NCBI GenBank assembly: GCA_015061185.1
Contig: SUWZ01000027.1
Span: 1 to 44,235, forward strand
DNA: 44,235 nucleotides
DNA from: Bacteroidales bacterium
Lineage (GTDB): Bacteria > Bacteroidota > Bacteroidia > Bacteroidales > Paludibacteraceae
Direction: 5' to 3'
Below, piece by piece: positions 14,749-23,825 of the stretch; position 1 is the first letter of the stretch; each line of letters begins with the position of its first letter. Both the position numbers and the translations under genes were made by a program. Below the pieces are notes generated by a model, which made no database searches, had not been told where the DNA came from, and saw nothing but the letters and a program-made list of their open reading frames with translations.

Positions 14749-15726
14749 TTATTTATTTCTTGTTATCGTATGATTTATAATTTTTTCTAATGTTTCTCTA
14801 ATTTCCTGATTCTTAATATCTTTTATTGTATTATATGCCTCTTTTCTTAGATTTTCCATTTTAAGTTCAGCATATTTGATACCCCCTTTTTCAATTGCAA
14901 ATTGGATTAATTTTCCAATGTTTTCAGTTGTAAATTTTTTGTCTTTAATGATCTTTATTTTCTCCTCTTTTTCTTCTTTCGAACAGTTATTTAGTGCATA
15001 AATTAATGGCAATGTAATTTTACCTTCTCTAATATCATTTCCAGTTGGTTTTCCAATCTTTTTTTCATCTCCAACGAAGTCTAATATGTCATCTTTTATT
15101 TGAAAACATATTCCGTAAATTTCTCCAAATCTTTTTATTTTTTCAATATCTTCTTCGTTTGCATTTACAGATTTTGCTCCTGCGTATGTGCAAGTTGCAA
15201 ATAAGCAGGCTGTTTTCTTTTTTATTACTTCTAAATATTTTTCTTCATTAATGTTTCCGCTATTTGCATTTTCTGCTTGCATCAACTCTCCTTCTGATAC
15301 CTCTTTACCTAATTTTGTAATTTGATTAAGAATATCAAAGTTCTTAGTTTCTGTTATTTTCAGAATAGATTGGGATAGCAAATAGTCTCCGGCGAGTATT
15401 GATATTTTGTTGTTCCATACTGCATTTACAGACTTTTGTCCTCTTCTTTCTAATGTTTCATCTACCACATCATCATGAATTAAGCTTGCTGTATGCAACA
15501 TTTCTAAGCTTATAGCAGATTTTATTGTTGTTTCGTTTATCTCTCCGTATGCTTTTGCTGCAAGGAGTGTTAGTATGGGTCTAATTCCCTTTCCTCTTTT
15601 ATTTAGAATGTATTGGTTAATGTTGTTTAAGAGTTCACTACTTGCTTTAAAAGATTCTTTAAACTCACTTTCAAAGCAATTTATTTCTTTTTCTATCGGT
15701 TTTTTTATTTCTTCTAACTTTATCAT
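14749..15726 (-). CDS. all-trans polyprenyl diphosphate synthase
   Basis: Extends allylic diphosphates with isopentenyl diphosphate, probably to the side chain of menaquinone. Both aspartate-rich motifs are present: DDVVDETLERRG (FARM) and QIKDDILDF (SARM), plus GKGIRPILTLLAA at the N-terminus. I start at the ATG at 15724-15726 (325 aa). An earlier in-frame ATG at 15810 lies upstream of the promoter at 15746-15753, and the added residues match nothing in the family. Chain length cannot be read with confidence. Confidence 0.9.
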   Translation of the reverse strand: MIKLEEIKKPIEKEINCFESEFKESFKASSELLNNINQYILNKRGKGIRPILTLLAAKAYGEINETTIKSAISLEMLHTASLIHDDVVDETLERRGQKSVNAVWNNKISILAGDYLLSQSILKITETKNFDILNQITKLGKEVSEGELMQAENANSGNINEEKYLEVIKKKTACLFATCTYAGAKSVNANEEDIEKIKRFGEIYGICFQIKDDILDFVGDEKKIGKPTGNDIREGKITLPLIYALNNCSKEEKEEKIKIIKDKKFTTENIGKLIQFAIEKGGIKYAELKMENLRKEAYNTIKDIKNQEIRETLEKIINHTITRNK

Positions 15727-15745
15727 TATCGAACTCTTTACTTTG

Positions 15746-15753
15746 CAAAAGTA
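15746..15753 (-). promoter_or_regulatory. promoter of the polyprenyl synthase gene
   Basis: TACTTTTG on the minus strand matches TAnnTTTG. It places the start of transcription near 15739, about 13 nt before the ATG at 15726, and so decides the start codon. Confidence 0.55.
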
Positions 15754-15840
15754 GTAATATTTTTCGATGTTTTTAATTAATCTCTCGCTTTTCGTAGCTA
15801 TTGTTTCCATAATTTTATTCTTTTTTCTTTTTTATAACAT

Positions 15841-15960
15841 TAATAGTCTCTTTTTTTCTTAATGATTTATGTTTTTTTTCTATTTTTTTTATTCTTATTC
15901 TTTCTTTCTTTTCAATTTTTCTTTCTTTCATTTTTTTTCTTATTTCTTGAATCTTATCTT
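15841..15960 (+). other. polypyrimidine tract upstream of polA
   Basis: In these 120 bases I count 4 G and 17 A; the rest are T and C, in runs such as TTTCTTTCTTTTC. It fills most of the gap between the divergent polyprenyl synthase and polA genes. Confidence 0.7.
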
Positions 15961-15962
15961 TG
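15955..15962 (+). promoter_or_regulatory. promoter of polA
   Basis: TATCTTTG matches TAnnTTTG and lies at the end of the polypyrimidine tract. Transcription would begin near 15969, about 10 nt before the ATG. Confidence 0.55.
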
Positions 15963-15978
15963 TTAAAAATTTGTATGA

Positions 15979-18744
15979 ATGAAAAATAAATTATTTCTTA
16001 TTGATGCTTATGCATTGATTTATAGGTCATATTATGCCTTTATTAAAAATCCAAGGTTTAATTCCAAAGGGTTTAATACTTCAGCAATTTTGGGTTTTGT
16101 GAATGTTTTAGAAGAAATTTTAAAAACTGAATCTCCTTCTCATATTGCTGTTGCTTTTGATCCCTCCGGACCTACTTTTAGGCATGAAGCTTACGAAGAG
16201 TATAAAGCTCAAAGAGAGGCAACTCCTGAAGATATTAAATTATCTGTACCTATCATAAAACAGATAGTTGCAGCTTATAATATTCCTATTTTAGAGGTGC
16301 CTGGTTTTGAGGCTGATGATGTTATTGGTACTATCTCTAAACTTGCAGAGCAATCTGATTTTAATGTTTATATGCTCACACCTGATAAGGATTACGCACA
16401 GTTGGTCTCAGATAAAGTATTTATTTACAGACCAAGACATGGTGGAGGATATGAAACGTTAGATGTTCAGGGTGTAAAGGATAAATGGGGTATTTCATCT
16501 CCTGCTCAAGTGATTGATCTTTTAGGTTTGATGGGTGATTCTTCAGACAATATACCCGGTTGTCCGGGAGTGGGGGAGAAAACTGCTGTTAAATTATTAA
16601 ATGATTTCAATTCTATTGATAATTTATTAAATTCAACAGATTCTTTAAAAGGTGCTTTAAAACAAAAAATTATTGATAATTGTGAAAAGATTAAGTTTTC
16701 TAAGTTTTTGGCAACAATTAGAACTGATGTTCCAATTGAATTTGAACCTGAAAAATTTATCTTAGCTTCTCCTAATGTAGTTTCTTTATGTGAACTATTT
16801 TCTGAATTAGAATTTAAGTCTCTTTTAAAAAAATATTCCGGTGATAAAAAATCATCTCAGAAAGTGGATCTTCAACCCTCTCTCTTTGATGAATTCCTTG
16901 ATGAAGATACAGGCATTTTCAAATATTCAAATCTCAGCGAGTTAAATTTGTCTAAAGTTAAGTATCAACTAATTGATAATCAAAAGGATATGGATGAATT
17001 TTTGCTAAAAATTTCTACTCAGGATTTTTTCTGTTTTGACGTAGAAACAACAGGAATTAGTCCTTATTCTGATGATTTGGTTGGAATTTCCTTTAGTTGG
17101 GTTAAAAATGAAGCTTATTTTATTTTTCTTCCTGTTGATAGAGAAGAAGCAGAAAAATTTTTGCATCAACTAAAACCAATTTTCAATGATGTGTCTAAAT
17201 TAAAAATTGGTCAGAATTTGAAATTTGATATTTCTTTTCTTGAAAGTTACGGCGTATCAGTTAAGGGTCCTTTTTTTGATACGATGATTGCTCATTATTT
17301 ATTGCAGCCCGAACTTAAGCATAATTTAGATTATTTGGCGGAGGTATTTTTGAATTACAAAATGATCTCATACGAAGATCTATGCGGTGAGAAGGGTAGG
17401 GGGCAGCTACCAATTCGATCAGTATCTAAAGAAGCACTTACCAATTATGCATGTGAAGATGCTGATATTACTTTACAGCTTAAATCAATTTTAGAGGAAC
17501 AAATCCATTCAGAAAATCTTGATAATTTATTTTATAATATTGAATTGCCTTTACTTTCTGTTCTTATTGATGTAGAGAGGGCAGGAGTTTCATTAGATGT
17601 TGCTTCGTTAACTTCTTCATCAAAGTTACTTTCTGCAAAGATGAGTGAAATTGAGAAGACTGTTTTTGATATAGTAGGTTTTGAATTTAATCTTTCTTCT
17701 CCAAAGCAAGTAGGCGAAGTTATTTTTGATAAATTACGAATTATTGAAAATGCAAAAAAAACAAAAACCGGTCAATATTCCACATCTGAAGAAGTTTTAG
17801 AATCATTGAGAGGTAAGCATGAAGTAATTGATTATATATTGGAGTATAGGGGAATCAAGAAATTATTATCCACTTATATTGATTCGTTACCGCTTTTGCT
17901 AAATTCAAAAACACATAAGTTGCATACAAGTTTCAATCAGTGTATTACATCAACAGGAAGGTTAAGTTCAAGTAATCCAAACTTACAAAATATTCCGATA
18001 AGAGATGAATTGGGAAAGGAGGTTAGGAAAGCTTTTATTTCAGATGAAAATTGTTATTTTTTGTCTGCTGATTATTCACAGATAGAATTAAGGATAATGG
18101 CACATTTAAGTGAAGATGAAAATTTAATTGAAGCTTTTCATTCCGGTTATGATATACACTCTGCAACAGCTGCAAAAATATTTAAAGTACCATTAGAGGA
18201 CGTTACATCAGATATGAGAAGAAAAGCCAAGACTGCAAACTTTGGCATTATTTATGGAATTTCTGTTTTCGGATTAGCAGAGAGATTATCTATACCACGT
18301 TCTGAAGCTAAAGAATTAATCGATGGATATTTTGCTTTATATCCTAAGGTAAAAGATTATATGAGCAATATTATTTCTTCTGCTAAAGATAAAGGATTTG
18401 TACAAACTCTTTTTAATAGAAAAAGATTTCTTCCGGATATTAATTCACGAAATAGTGTAGTTAGAGGTTTTTCTGAGAGAAATGCAATTAATGCACCCAT
18501 ACAAGGAACCGCAGCAGATATTATTAAACTTGCGATGGTTAATATACATAAAAGATTTGCTTCTGAAAAATTACAATCAAAGATGATTTTACAAGTTCAT
18601 GACGAGTTAAATTTTAATGTAGTGGGTGATGAGTTGGATATTGTTAAATCAATAGTTATTTCTGAAATGGAATCAGTTATTCAATTAAAAGTTCCATTAG
18701 TTGTTGAATGTGGAGTGGGGAAGAATTGGTTAGAAGCGCATTAA
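15979..18744 (+). CDS. polA: DNA polymerase I
   Basis: Three-domain repair and Okazaki-fragment polymerase, 921 aa. The 5'-3' exonuclease covers about residues 1-290 (LIDAYALIYRSYYAF, GDSSDNIPG). The 3'-5' exonuclease covers about 330-510, with D354/E356 in FDVETTG, KFDISFL and the YACEDADITL motif, so proofreading should be active. The polymerase domain follows, with motif A DYSQIELRIMAHL (D698), motif B RRKAKTANFGIIYG and motif C QVHDELNF. The coding strand is T-rich. The gene ends at a strong terminator next to the first parS-like site. Confidence 0.97.
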   Translation: MKNKLFLIDAYALIYRSYYAFIKNPRFNSKGFNTSAILGFVNVLEEILKTESPSHIAVAFDPSGPTFRHEAYEEYKAQREATPEDIKLSVPIIKQIVAAYNIPILEVPGFEADDVIGTISKLAEQSDFNVYMLTPDKDYAQLVSDKVFIYRPRHGGGYETLDVQGVKDKWGISSPAQVIDLLGLMGDSSDNIPGCPGVGEKTAVKLLNDFNSIDNLLNSTDSLKGALKQKIIDNCEKIKFSKFLATIRTDVPIEFEPEKFILASPNVVSLCELFSELEFKSLLKKYSGDKKSSQKVDLQPSLFDEFLDEDTGIFKYSNLSELNLSKVKYQLIDNQKDMDEFLLKISTQDFFCFDVETTGISPYSDDLVGISFSWVKNEAYFIFLPVDREEAEKFLHQLKPIFNDVSKLKIGQNLKFDISFLESYGVSVKGPFFDTMIAHYLLQPELKHNLDYLAEVFLNYKMISYEDLCGEKGRGQLPIRSVSKEALTNYACEDADITLQLKSILEEQIHSENLDNLFYNIELPLLSVLIDVERAGVSLDVASLTSSSKLLSAKMSEIEKTVFDIVGFEFNLSSPKQVGEVIFDKLRIIENAKKTKTGQYSTSEEVLESLRGKHEVIDYILEYRGIKKLLSTYIDSLPLLLNSKTHKLHTSFNQCITSTGRLSSSNPNLQNIPIRDELGKEVRKAFISDENCYFLSADYSQIELRIMAHLSEDENLIEAFHSGYDIHSATAAKIFKVPLEDVTSDMRRKAKTANFGIIYGISVFGLAERLSIPRSEAKELIDGYFALYPKVKDYMSNIISSAKDKGFVQTLFNRKRFLPDINSRNSVVRGFSERNAINAPIQGTAADIIKLAMVNIHKRFASEKLQSKMILQVHDELNFNVVGDELDIVKSIVISEMESVIQLKVPLVVECGVGKNWLEAH

Positions 18745-18757
18745 TTCTCTTTTTTAT

Positions 18758-18787
18758 AAAACTGCTCGATTTTAATCGAGCAGTTTT
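18758..18787 (+). terminator. terminator of polA
   Basis: AAAACTGCTCGAT (18758-18770) pairs perfectly with ATCGAGCAGTTTT (18775-18787) around a 4-nt loop and runs into a T-tract. The parS-like site starts 5 bp later. Confidence 0.9.
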
Positions 18788-18791
18788 TTTT

Positions 18792-18807
18792 TGTTCCACG
18801 TGAAACA
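18792..18807. other. parS-like centromere site 1
   Basis: TGTTCCACGTGAAACA fits the ParB-binding consensus TGTTNCACGTGAAACA at every position. Bacterial parS sites cluster near the replication origin and load ParB for chromosome segregation. Confidence 0.85.
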
Positions 18808-18863
18808 TATTTTTTTTTAAATCTTTGAAGTTGTTTATTTTTTATCGAGTATATTTTTATATT

Positions 18864-18879
18864 TGTTCCACGTGAAACT
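18864..18879. other. parS-like centromere site 2
   Basis: TGTTCCACGTGAAACT matches the parS consensus except the last base. It is 72 bp from site 1, in the same orientation. Confidence 0.8.
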
Positions 18880-19023
18880 TTTTATTAGTTTAATTTTAAA
18901 ATATCTTTATTTAGAATCCAAACAGTATTAACAGAGTAGTAATATTCTTTTCGTTACTTTTTTTAATTTAATAGTTATAGAAATTTCCTTATAAGTTAAT
19001 TAGAGAGATTTTTTATTAATAAA

Positions 19024-19069
19024 GAGGAGTATTATTAAATAGTAAATATGATAGTTTAATAATAACCTC
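19024..19069. repeat. imperfect hairpin between parS-like sites
   Basis: GAGG-AG-TATTATTAAA (19024-19039) pairs with TTTAATAATA-A-CCTC (19055-19069) apart from a small internal bulge. There is no T-run beyond it, so it is not an obvious terminator. Confidence 0.45.
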
Positions 19070-19241
19070 AATATTGTATCAAAGAATAGTGAAACTCATA
19101 CTTATAGTAAATTTATATTTATTTTACAACTTTTTAATATTTTCTTACTCTGTTATAGAGTTTTTACTTAGTAATTTCTTGTAATTAATTTAAAATTTCA
19201 TGAGAACTATTTTATACCTTCACTTTAGTAATTTATTTATA

Positions 19242-19257
19242 TGTTCCACGTGAAACT
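19242..19257. other. parS-like centromere site 3
   Basis: TGTTCCACGTGAAACT, identical to site 2. It ends 1 bp before the dus stop codon. Confidence 0.8.
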
Positions 19258-19258
19258 T

Positions 19259-20248
19259 TTAAAAATTAATATTATACTCTTTTTCTATATTGTCCATTAG
19301 TTCAAATAACTCTTTTTTGGTATCTGCTCGAAGTATTTTAATTTTTGTTTGTTTAAAATGATCTATTCCCTTGAATAGGGGAGTAGCAGCAATATGTCTT
19401 CTAGAATGTAAAATTCCTCTGATTTCATCTGCTCTTTCTATATTATTTTCAACTTGTTCCTTTAAAATTTCTAAATAGAATTTAAAGTTTTTTCTTTCTA
19501 ATTTACTATTATTGTGTAAGTAATGCTTTATTTCTTCAAATATCCACGGTTGTCCAATGCTACCTCTACCAATCATAATAGCATCTACACCATATTTATC
19601 AAAACATTCTTTAGCTCTTTCTGGAGTTGTAATATCTCCATTTCCAATGATAGGAATTTTAATTCGTGGATTATTTTTTACCTCCCCAATGAGTGTCCAG
19701 TCGGCTTCTCCTGTGTACATTTGAGCTCTTGTTCTTCCATGAATAGTGAGAGCTTGAGCGCCATTGTCTTGTATTTGTTCTGCAATAGTAGTAATTATTT
19801 TACTATTATTATCCCAGCCTAATCTTGTTTTAACAGTAATAGGTATTTTTACGTTTTTAGCTACACTATTAATAATTTCCATCATCTTGGGTATATCTTT
19901 TAATAAACCCGCACCACCACCTTTCCCGGCAACTTTTTTAACGGGACATCCAAAATTTAAATCAATTATATCAGGTTTAGCAGTTTCTGCAATTTTAGCA
20001 GCTTCAGTAATAGATTCTACATCCCTTCCGTATAATTGAATTGCTACTGGTCTCTCTTGGTTATATATCTCTAACTTTCTTTCGGTGCTTTTAATGCTTC
20101 TTATAAGTGCATCAGATGATATAAATTCTGAATAAACCATATCAGCTCCAAATCTTTTACATAATAATCTAAAAGCAGGATCTGTAACATCCTCCATCGG
20201 TGCTAAAAATACCGGATATTTTTCAAATTCAATATTTCCTATTTTCAT
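19259..20248 (-). CDS. dus: tRNA-dihydrouridine synthase
   Basis: FMN-dependent reduction of uridine to dihydrouridine in tRNA. The 329-aa TIM-barrel protein begins with APMEDVTDPAFRLLCKRFGA. It has the active-site loop DLNFGCPVKKVAGKGGGAGL with the catalytic cysteine in GCP, and the FMN phosphate region IPIIGNGDI and DAIMIGRGSIGQPW. The sequence is DusB-like. It is the last gene of the leftward operon mnmG-uvrC-dtd-U32-dus, and parS-like sites lie at both of its ends. Confidence 0.93.
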   Translation of the reverse strand: MKIGNIEFEKYPVFLAPMEDVTDPAFRLLCKRFGADMVYSEFISSDALIRSIKSTERKLEIYNQERPVAIQLYGRDVESITEAAKIAETAKPDIIDLNFGCPVKKVAGKGGGAGLLKDIPKMMEIINSVAKNVKIPITVKTRLGWDNNSKIITTIAEQIQDNGAQALTIHGRTRAQMYTGEADWTLIGEVKNNPRIKIPIIGNGDITTPERAKECFDKYGVDAIMIGRGSIGQPWIFEEIKHYLHNNSKLERKNFKFYLEILKEQVENNIERADEIRGILHSRRHIAATPLFKGIDHFKQTKIKILRADTKKELFELMDNIEKEYNINF

Positions 20249-20256
20249 ATAAAATT

Positions 20257-20272
20257 TGTTTCACGTGGAACA
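20257..20272. other. parS-like centromere site 4, inside the operon
   Basis: TGTTTCACGTGGAACA is the exact reverse complement of site 1. It occupies most of the 24-bp gap between the U32 gene stop (from 20273) and the dus start (20248). Confidence 0.85.
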
Positions 20273-21541
20273 TTATTGGTTATTTGGAACTTCAGATGCA
20301 TCAACCATTTTATATACTTTATCAGATGGTCTCACTTTACATGGAACTTTTATGGAAAATAATTCACCCCTTTCACATCTGGAGGCAGGATGATTATCTA
20401 CATGCATTTCATCAACTTTTACTTCAATTACTCCCGTTGTTGGTCCCGTAATCAGTAATTCGTCGCCTACATTGATACCGTATTTTGTCTCAACTAAAAA
20501 TTCTCCAACCCCAATTTTAGAAAAATATTTTAAACTTTTCCCAATATATACTTTTCTTTTTGTTGCTTCTGAACCATAAGTAGAACTCCATTCTCCTAAT
20601 CTCTGTCCTAAATAATATCCATTCCAAAAACCACGATTGAATACAGTTTTTAATTTTTCGTCCCACTCTGAAATCTTCTCTTCGCTGAATGTTCCATCTA
20701 AGTAAGAGTTGATAGCTTCATTATAACAACTTACAACTCTCTTTACATATTCAGGTCCTCTTGCTCTACCTTCTATCTTAAATACACGAACTCCGGAATC
20801 AATCAATTTATTGATGAAATGGATAGTTTTTAAATCTTTCGGCGACATTAAATACTTGTTGTCAACCTTAATTTCAATATCTCTTTCATCATCAATTAAA
20901 CGGTAAGCATGACGACATACTTGATAACAAGCACCCCTGTTGGCAGATGCATTTAACTCATGCAAACTTAAGTAACATTTTCCGGATACTGCCATACAAA
21001 GTGCTCCATGACAAAACATCTCTATCTTTATCAATTCCCCTTTAGGACCTTTAATATTCTCCTCTTTAATTTGTTTCCAAATAGCTGACACTTGATCCAT
21101 ATTTAATTCCCTCGCCAATACAACTACATCTGCGTATTGAGAATAAAATTTTAAAGCATCTACATTGGCAATATTCAACTGCGTGGATAGATGAACTTCA
21201 ACCCCAACTTTATATGCATATAACATGGCTGCTACATCTGCTGCTATAATTGCACTTACTTCAACCTCCTTTGCCGTATCAATGATTTTTCTCATCATAT
21301 CTAAATCATCGTTGTAGATTACGGTGTTGACAGTTAAATAGCTTTTGATGTTATTTTCTCTGCATATCTTTACTATTTCTCGTAAGTCATCTGTGGTAAA
21401 ATTACTGGCAGAGCGAGAACGCATGTTCAAATTTTCTATGCCGAAATAGACCGAATTTGCTCCTGATTCGATGGCTGCCATCAAACTTTCATAGGAACCA
21501 ACCGGTGCCATTATTTCAAAATCAGATCTTTTGTGTTCCAT
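20273..21541 (-). CDS. U32-family protein, TrhP-like (tRNA uridine hydroxylation)
   Basis: The 422-aa protein starts with the family pattern IMAPVGSYESLMAAIESGANSVYFG and carries the U32 signature EMFCHGALCMAVSGKCYLS, with cysteines in NRGACYQVCRHAYRL. The C-terminal part (about 330-422) is the beta-barrel extension found in TrhP/YegQ-type members. Characterised relatives hydroxylate uridine in tRNA or cytidine in 23S rRNA using prephenate and Fe-S; older annotation calls them collagenase-like peptidases. The tRNA-related neighbours (dus, dtd, mnmG) favour a tRNA-modifying role. The gap to dtd is 2 bp. Confidence 0.85.
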   Translation of the reverse strand: MEHKRSDFEIMAPVGSYESLMAAIESGANSVYFGIENLNMRSRSASNFTTDDLREIVKICRENNIKSYLTVNTVIYNDDLDMMRKIIDTAKEVEVSAIIAADVAAMLYAYKVGVEVHLSTQLNIANVDALKFYSQYADVVVLARELNMDQVSAIWKQIKEENIKGPKGELIKIEMFCHGALCMAVSGKCYLSLHELNASANRGACYQVCRHAYRLIDDERDIEIKVDNKYLMSPKDLKTIHFINKLIDSGVRVFKIEGRARGPEYVKRVVSCYNEAINSYLDGTFSEEKISEWDEKLKTVFNRGFWNGYYLGQRLGEWSSTYGSEATKRKVYIGKSLKYFSKIGVGEFLVETKYGINVGDELLITGPTTGVIEVKVDEMHVDNHPASRCERGELFSIKVPCKVRPSDKVYKMVDASEVPNNQ

Positions 21542-21543
21542 CT

Positions 21544-21996
21544 TTATTCTTTATTTTTTGTGTCTATACATATCGTTACCGGTCCGTCATTTAAAAGTTC
21601 AACTTTCATGTCGGCTCCAAATTCTCCCGTTTTAACCTCTTTTCCTATAATTTCTTCTGTCACCTGACAAAATCTTTCGTACATGGGTATCGCAAAATCA
21701 GGCTTGGAAGCTTTTATGTAGGATGGGCGATTCCCTTTCTTCGTCTGAGCCATAAGAGTAAACTGGCTAACTATGAGTATTTCTCCATCTATTTCTTTTA
21801 ATGATTTGTTCATTACACCGTTTTCATCGGCAAAAATGCGTAGATTAACTATCTTTGAACTTAACCATTCTATATCTTCATCTCTATCTGCATCTTCAAT
21901 TCCTAATAATACTAATAATCCCGATTCTATCGAAGATTTTACCTTATTGTTAATTGTTACTGATGCCTTGCTTACTCTTTGTATTACAGCTCTCAT
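21544..21996 (-). CDS. dtd: D-aminoacyl-tRNA deacylase
   Basis: Hydrolyses D-amino acids from mis-charged tRNA. The 150-aa product begins MRAVIQRVSKASVTI. It has the active-site SQFTL motif at residues 77-81; the second signature, usually NxGPVT, reads NDGPVT at 136-141. Length is normal. It lies 8 bp downstream of uvrC in the leftward operon. Confidence 0.96.
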   Translation of the reverse strand: MRAVIQRVSKASVTINNKVKSSIESGLLVLLGIEDADRDEDIEWLSSKIVNLRIFADENGVMNKSLKEIDGEILIVSQFTLMAQTKKGNRPSYIKASKPDFAIPMYERFCQVTEEIIGKEVKTGEFGADMKVELLNDGPVTICIDTKNKE

Positions 21997-22004
21997 AGAC
22001 TCTT

Positions 22005-23825
22005 TTATTTATTATCTTTATGGAAATATTGAAAGATTATTTGTGCTTTGCTATTTCCAATTTCGTTTTCTAATTCGTTAATACTCAATTCTTTAATTCT
22101 TTTTACGCTCTTAAAACGTTTTATTAATTGCTCCCTTGTCTTAGGACCAATTCCCTTTATTTCTAATTCACTTTTAACTTGATTTTTGCTCCTTTTTTCT
22201 CGATGAAATTTTATCGCATATCTGTGAACTTCATCCTGAATGGAGGCAAAAAAACGAAATACTTCATCGTTCGGGTCCATTCCTACAACTTTTGGAGGGA
22301 AGCCAAATAATAATTCTTTTGTCTTATGTTTTTCGTTTTTTGCCAATCCGGCTATCGGTATGGAAAGATTTAACTCGTCTTCTATCACTTCCCTTATCAC
22401 CTCCATTTGTCCTATTCCACCATCCGCGATAATTAACTGAGGTAGGGGAGACTCCTCTTCTATAAGTCGGCTGTATCTTCTTCTTACAACCTCCTTCATT
22501 GACGCATAATCATCCGGACCTACTACACTCTTAATGTTGTACTTTCGATAATCTTTCTTCGATGGTTTTGCCATTTTATATACAACACACGCAGCAACCG
22601 CATCGCTTCCTTGTATGTTTGAGTTATCAAAACACTCAATCTGAATAGGTAAATTATTGAGCTTCAATAAATTACGAATACTGTTAAGTAATTTTGCCGC
22701 TCTTTGTTCCGGATTAAATTTTTCTCTCTGTTTAAGTCTGTCAAACTTATATTGTTTTACATTCTGAATTGAAAGGTCCAATAATTTCTTTTTGTCACCA
22801 CGTTGAGGGACAGTAATTGTCACTCCATTCAATTCATAATTAATATCAAAAGGCAATAAAATCTCTTTTGATTGACTTTTAAATCTGTTTCTTAATTCGA
22901 TGATGGCACTTGCAAGAATTTCCTCTTTTTCCTCTTCTGTTCTGATTTTATACTCTAACGTGTAAGCTTGAGTAATTGTGCCATTTGTCACTTTCAGGTA
23001 GTTAATAAATGCGTCATTATCATCAATTTCGATAGCAAATGTATCAATGTTAGTCAGCAGAGGATTAACAATGGTTGATTTGGATTTATATTGAGCTAAA
23101 ATTTCCAATTTTTCTTTGACTTTTTGAGCCTTTTCAAACTGTAAATTTTCAGCATAACCAATCATCTCTTTTTTCAATTCATCTTCTATTTCACTGATTT
23201 CGCCCTTTAATATCGACTTAATTTTTTTTATATTTTCATCGTATTCTTCCCGGCTTTGTAAGCCTTCACAACATCCTGCACATTTTTTGATATGATATTG
23301 CAGACACACCTTGTAGTTTTTTCGATGAATACTTTCTGAAGTAAGATCTAACTTGCAAGTTCTGAGAGGAAAAATTTGTTCTATCAGTTCCAAAATTGTT
23401 TTAATGGCAGGACCATACGTGTAGGGACCATAATATTTAGAACCATCCTTGACAAGATTCCTTGTTTTAAAAACACGTGGAAAAAACTCGTTTTTTATAC
23501 AAATCCAAGGATAAGTTTTTCCATCTTTTAGTAAAATATTGTAGCGAGGCTGAAATTTTTTAATCAAACTATTTTCAAGCAGAAGAGCATCTTGTTCATT
23601 CTCTACGACAATATATTTTATGTCATGAATTTGTTTGACCAAGACTTTAGTTTTAACGCTCTGCTGCTCTTTGTTAAAATAAGAAGAGACTCTCCGTTTA
23701 AGATTTTTTGCCTTTCCAACGTAGATTATTTCCCCTTTTTCATTCAAATATTGGTATATGCCCGGACTTTCCGGAAGCGATAAAACTATCTGTTTAAGAG
23801 GTGATATTTCTTTTGTATTTATCAT
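22005..23825 (-). CDS. uvrC: UvrABC excinuclease subunit C
   Basis: Makes both incisions in nucleotide excision repair after damage recognition by UvrAB. The 606-aa product has the GIY-YIG nuclease at about residues 15-95 ([20 protein letters not shown]) and a cysteine group in CKLD to CAGCCEG. The UVR motif lies near 205-240 ([20 protein letters not shown]), then the RNase H-like domain ([20 protein letters not shown]) and the C-terminal helix-hairpin-helix pair ([20 protein letters not shown]). Its ATG overlaps the mnmG stop (ATGA), so the two are translationally coupled. Confidence 0.97.
   Translation of the reverse strand: MINTKEISPLKQIVLSLPESPGIYQYLNEKGEIIYVGKAKNLKRRVSSYFNKEQQSVKTKVLVKQIHDIKYIVVENEQDALLLENSLIKKFQPRYNILLKDGKTYPWICIKNEFFPRVFKTRNLVKDGSKYYGPYTYGPAIKTILELIEQIFPLRTCKLDLTSESIHRKNYKVCLQYHIKKCAGCCEGLQSREEYDENIKKIKSILKGEISEIEDELKKEMIGYAENLQFEKAQKVKEKLEILAQYKSKSTIVNPLLTNIDTFAIEIDDNDAFINYLKVTNGTITQAYTLEYKIRTEEEKEEILASAIIELRNRFKSQSKEILLPFDINYELNGVTITVPQRGDKKKLLDLSIQNVKQYKFDRLKQREKFNPEQRAAKLLNSIRNLLKLNNLPIQIECFDNSNIQGSDAVAACVVYKMAKPSKKDYRKYNIKSVVGPDDYASMKEVVRRRYSRLIEEESPLPQLIIADGGIGQMEVIREVIEDELNLSIPIAGLAKNEKHKTKELLFGFPPKVVGMDPNDEVFRFFASIQDEVHRYAIKFHREKRSKNQVKSELEIKGIGPKTREQLIKRFKSVKRIKELSINELENEIGNSKAQIIFQYFHKDNK

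Larger units (their letters stand above)
18788..19258. other. parS-bearing intergenic region between convergent polA and dus
   Basis: No gene is visible. It is very AT-rich and carries three parS-like sites and an imperfect hairpin (19024-19069). Confidence 0.6.

Noticed and set aside
15727-15810. N-terminal extension of the polyprenyl synthase
   Set aside because: It starts upstream of the promoter-like TACTTTTG and adds residues absent from the family.
23474-23489. AACACGTGGAAAA in uvrC as a fifth parS site
   Set aside because: Only one half-site fits; the other half has four or five mismatches and it is inside coding sequence.
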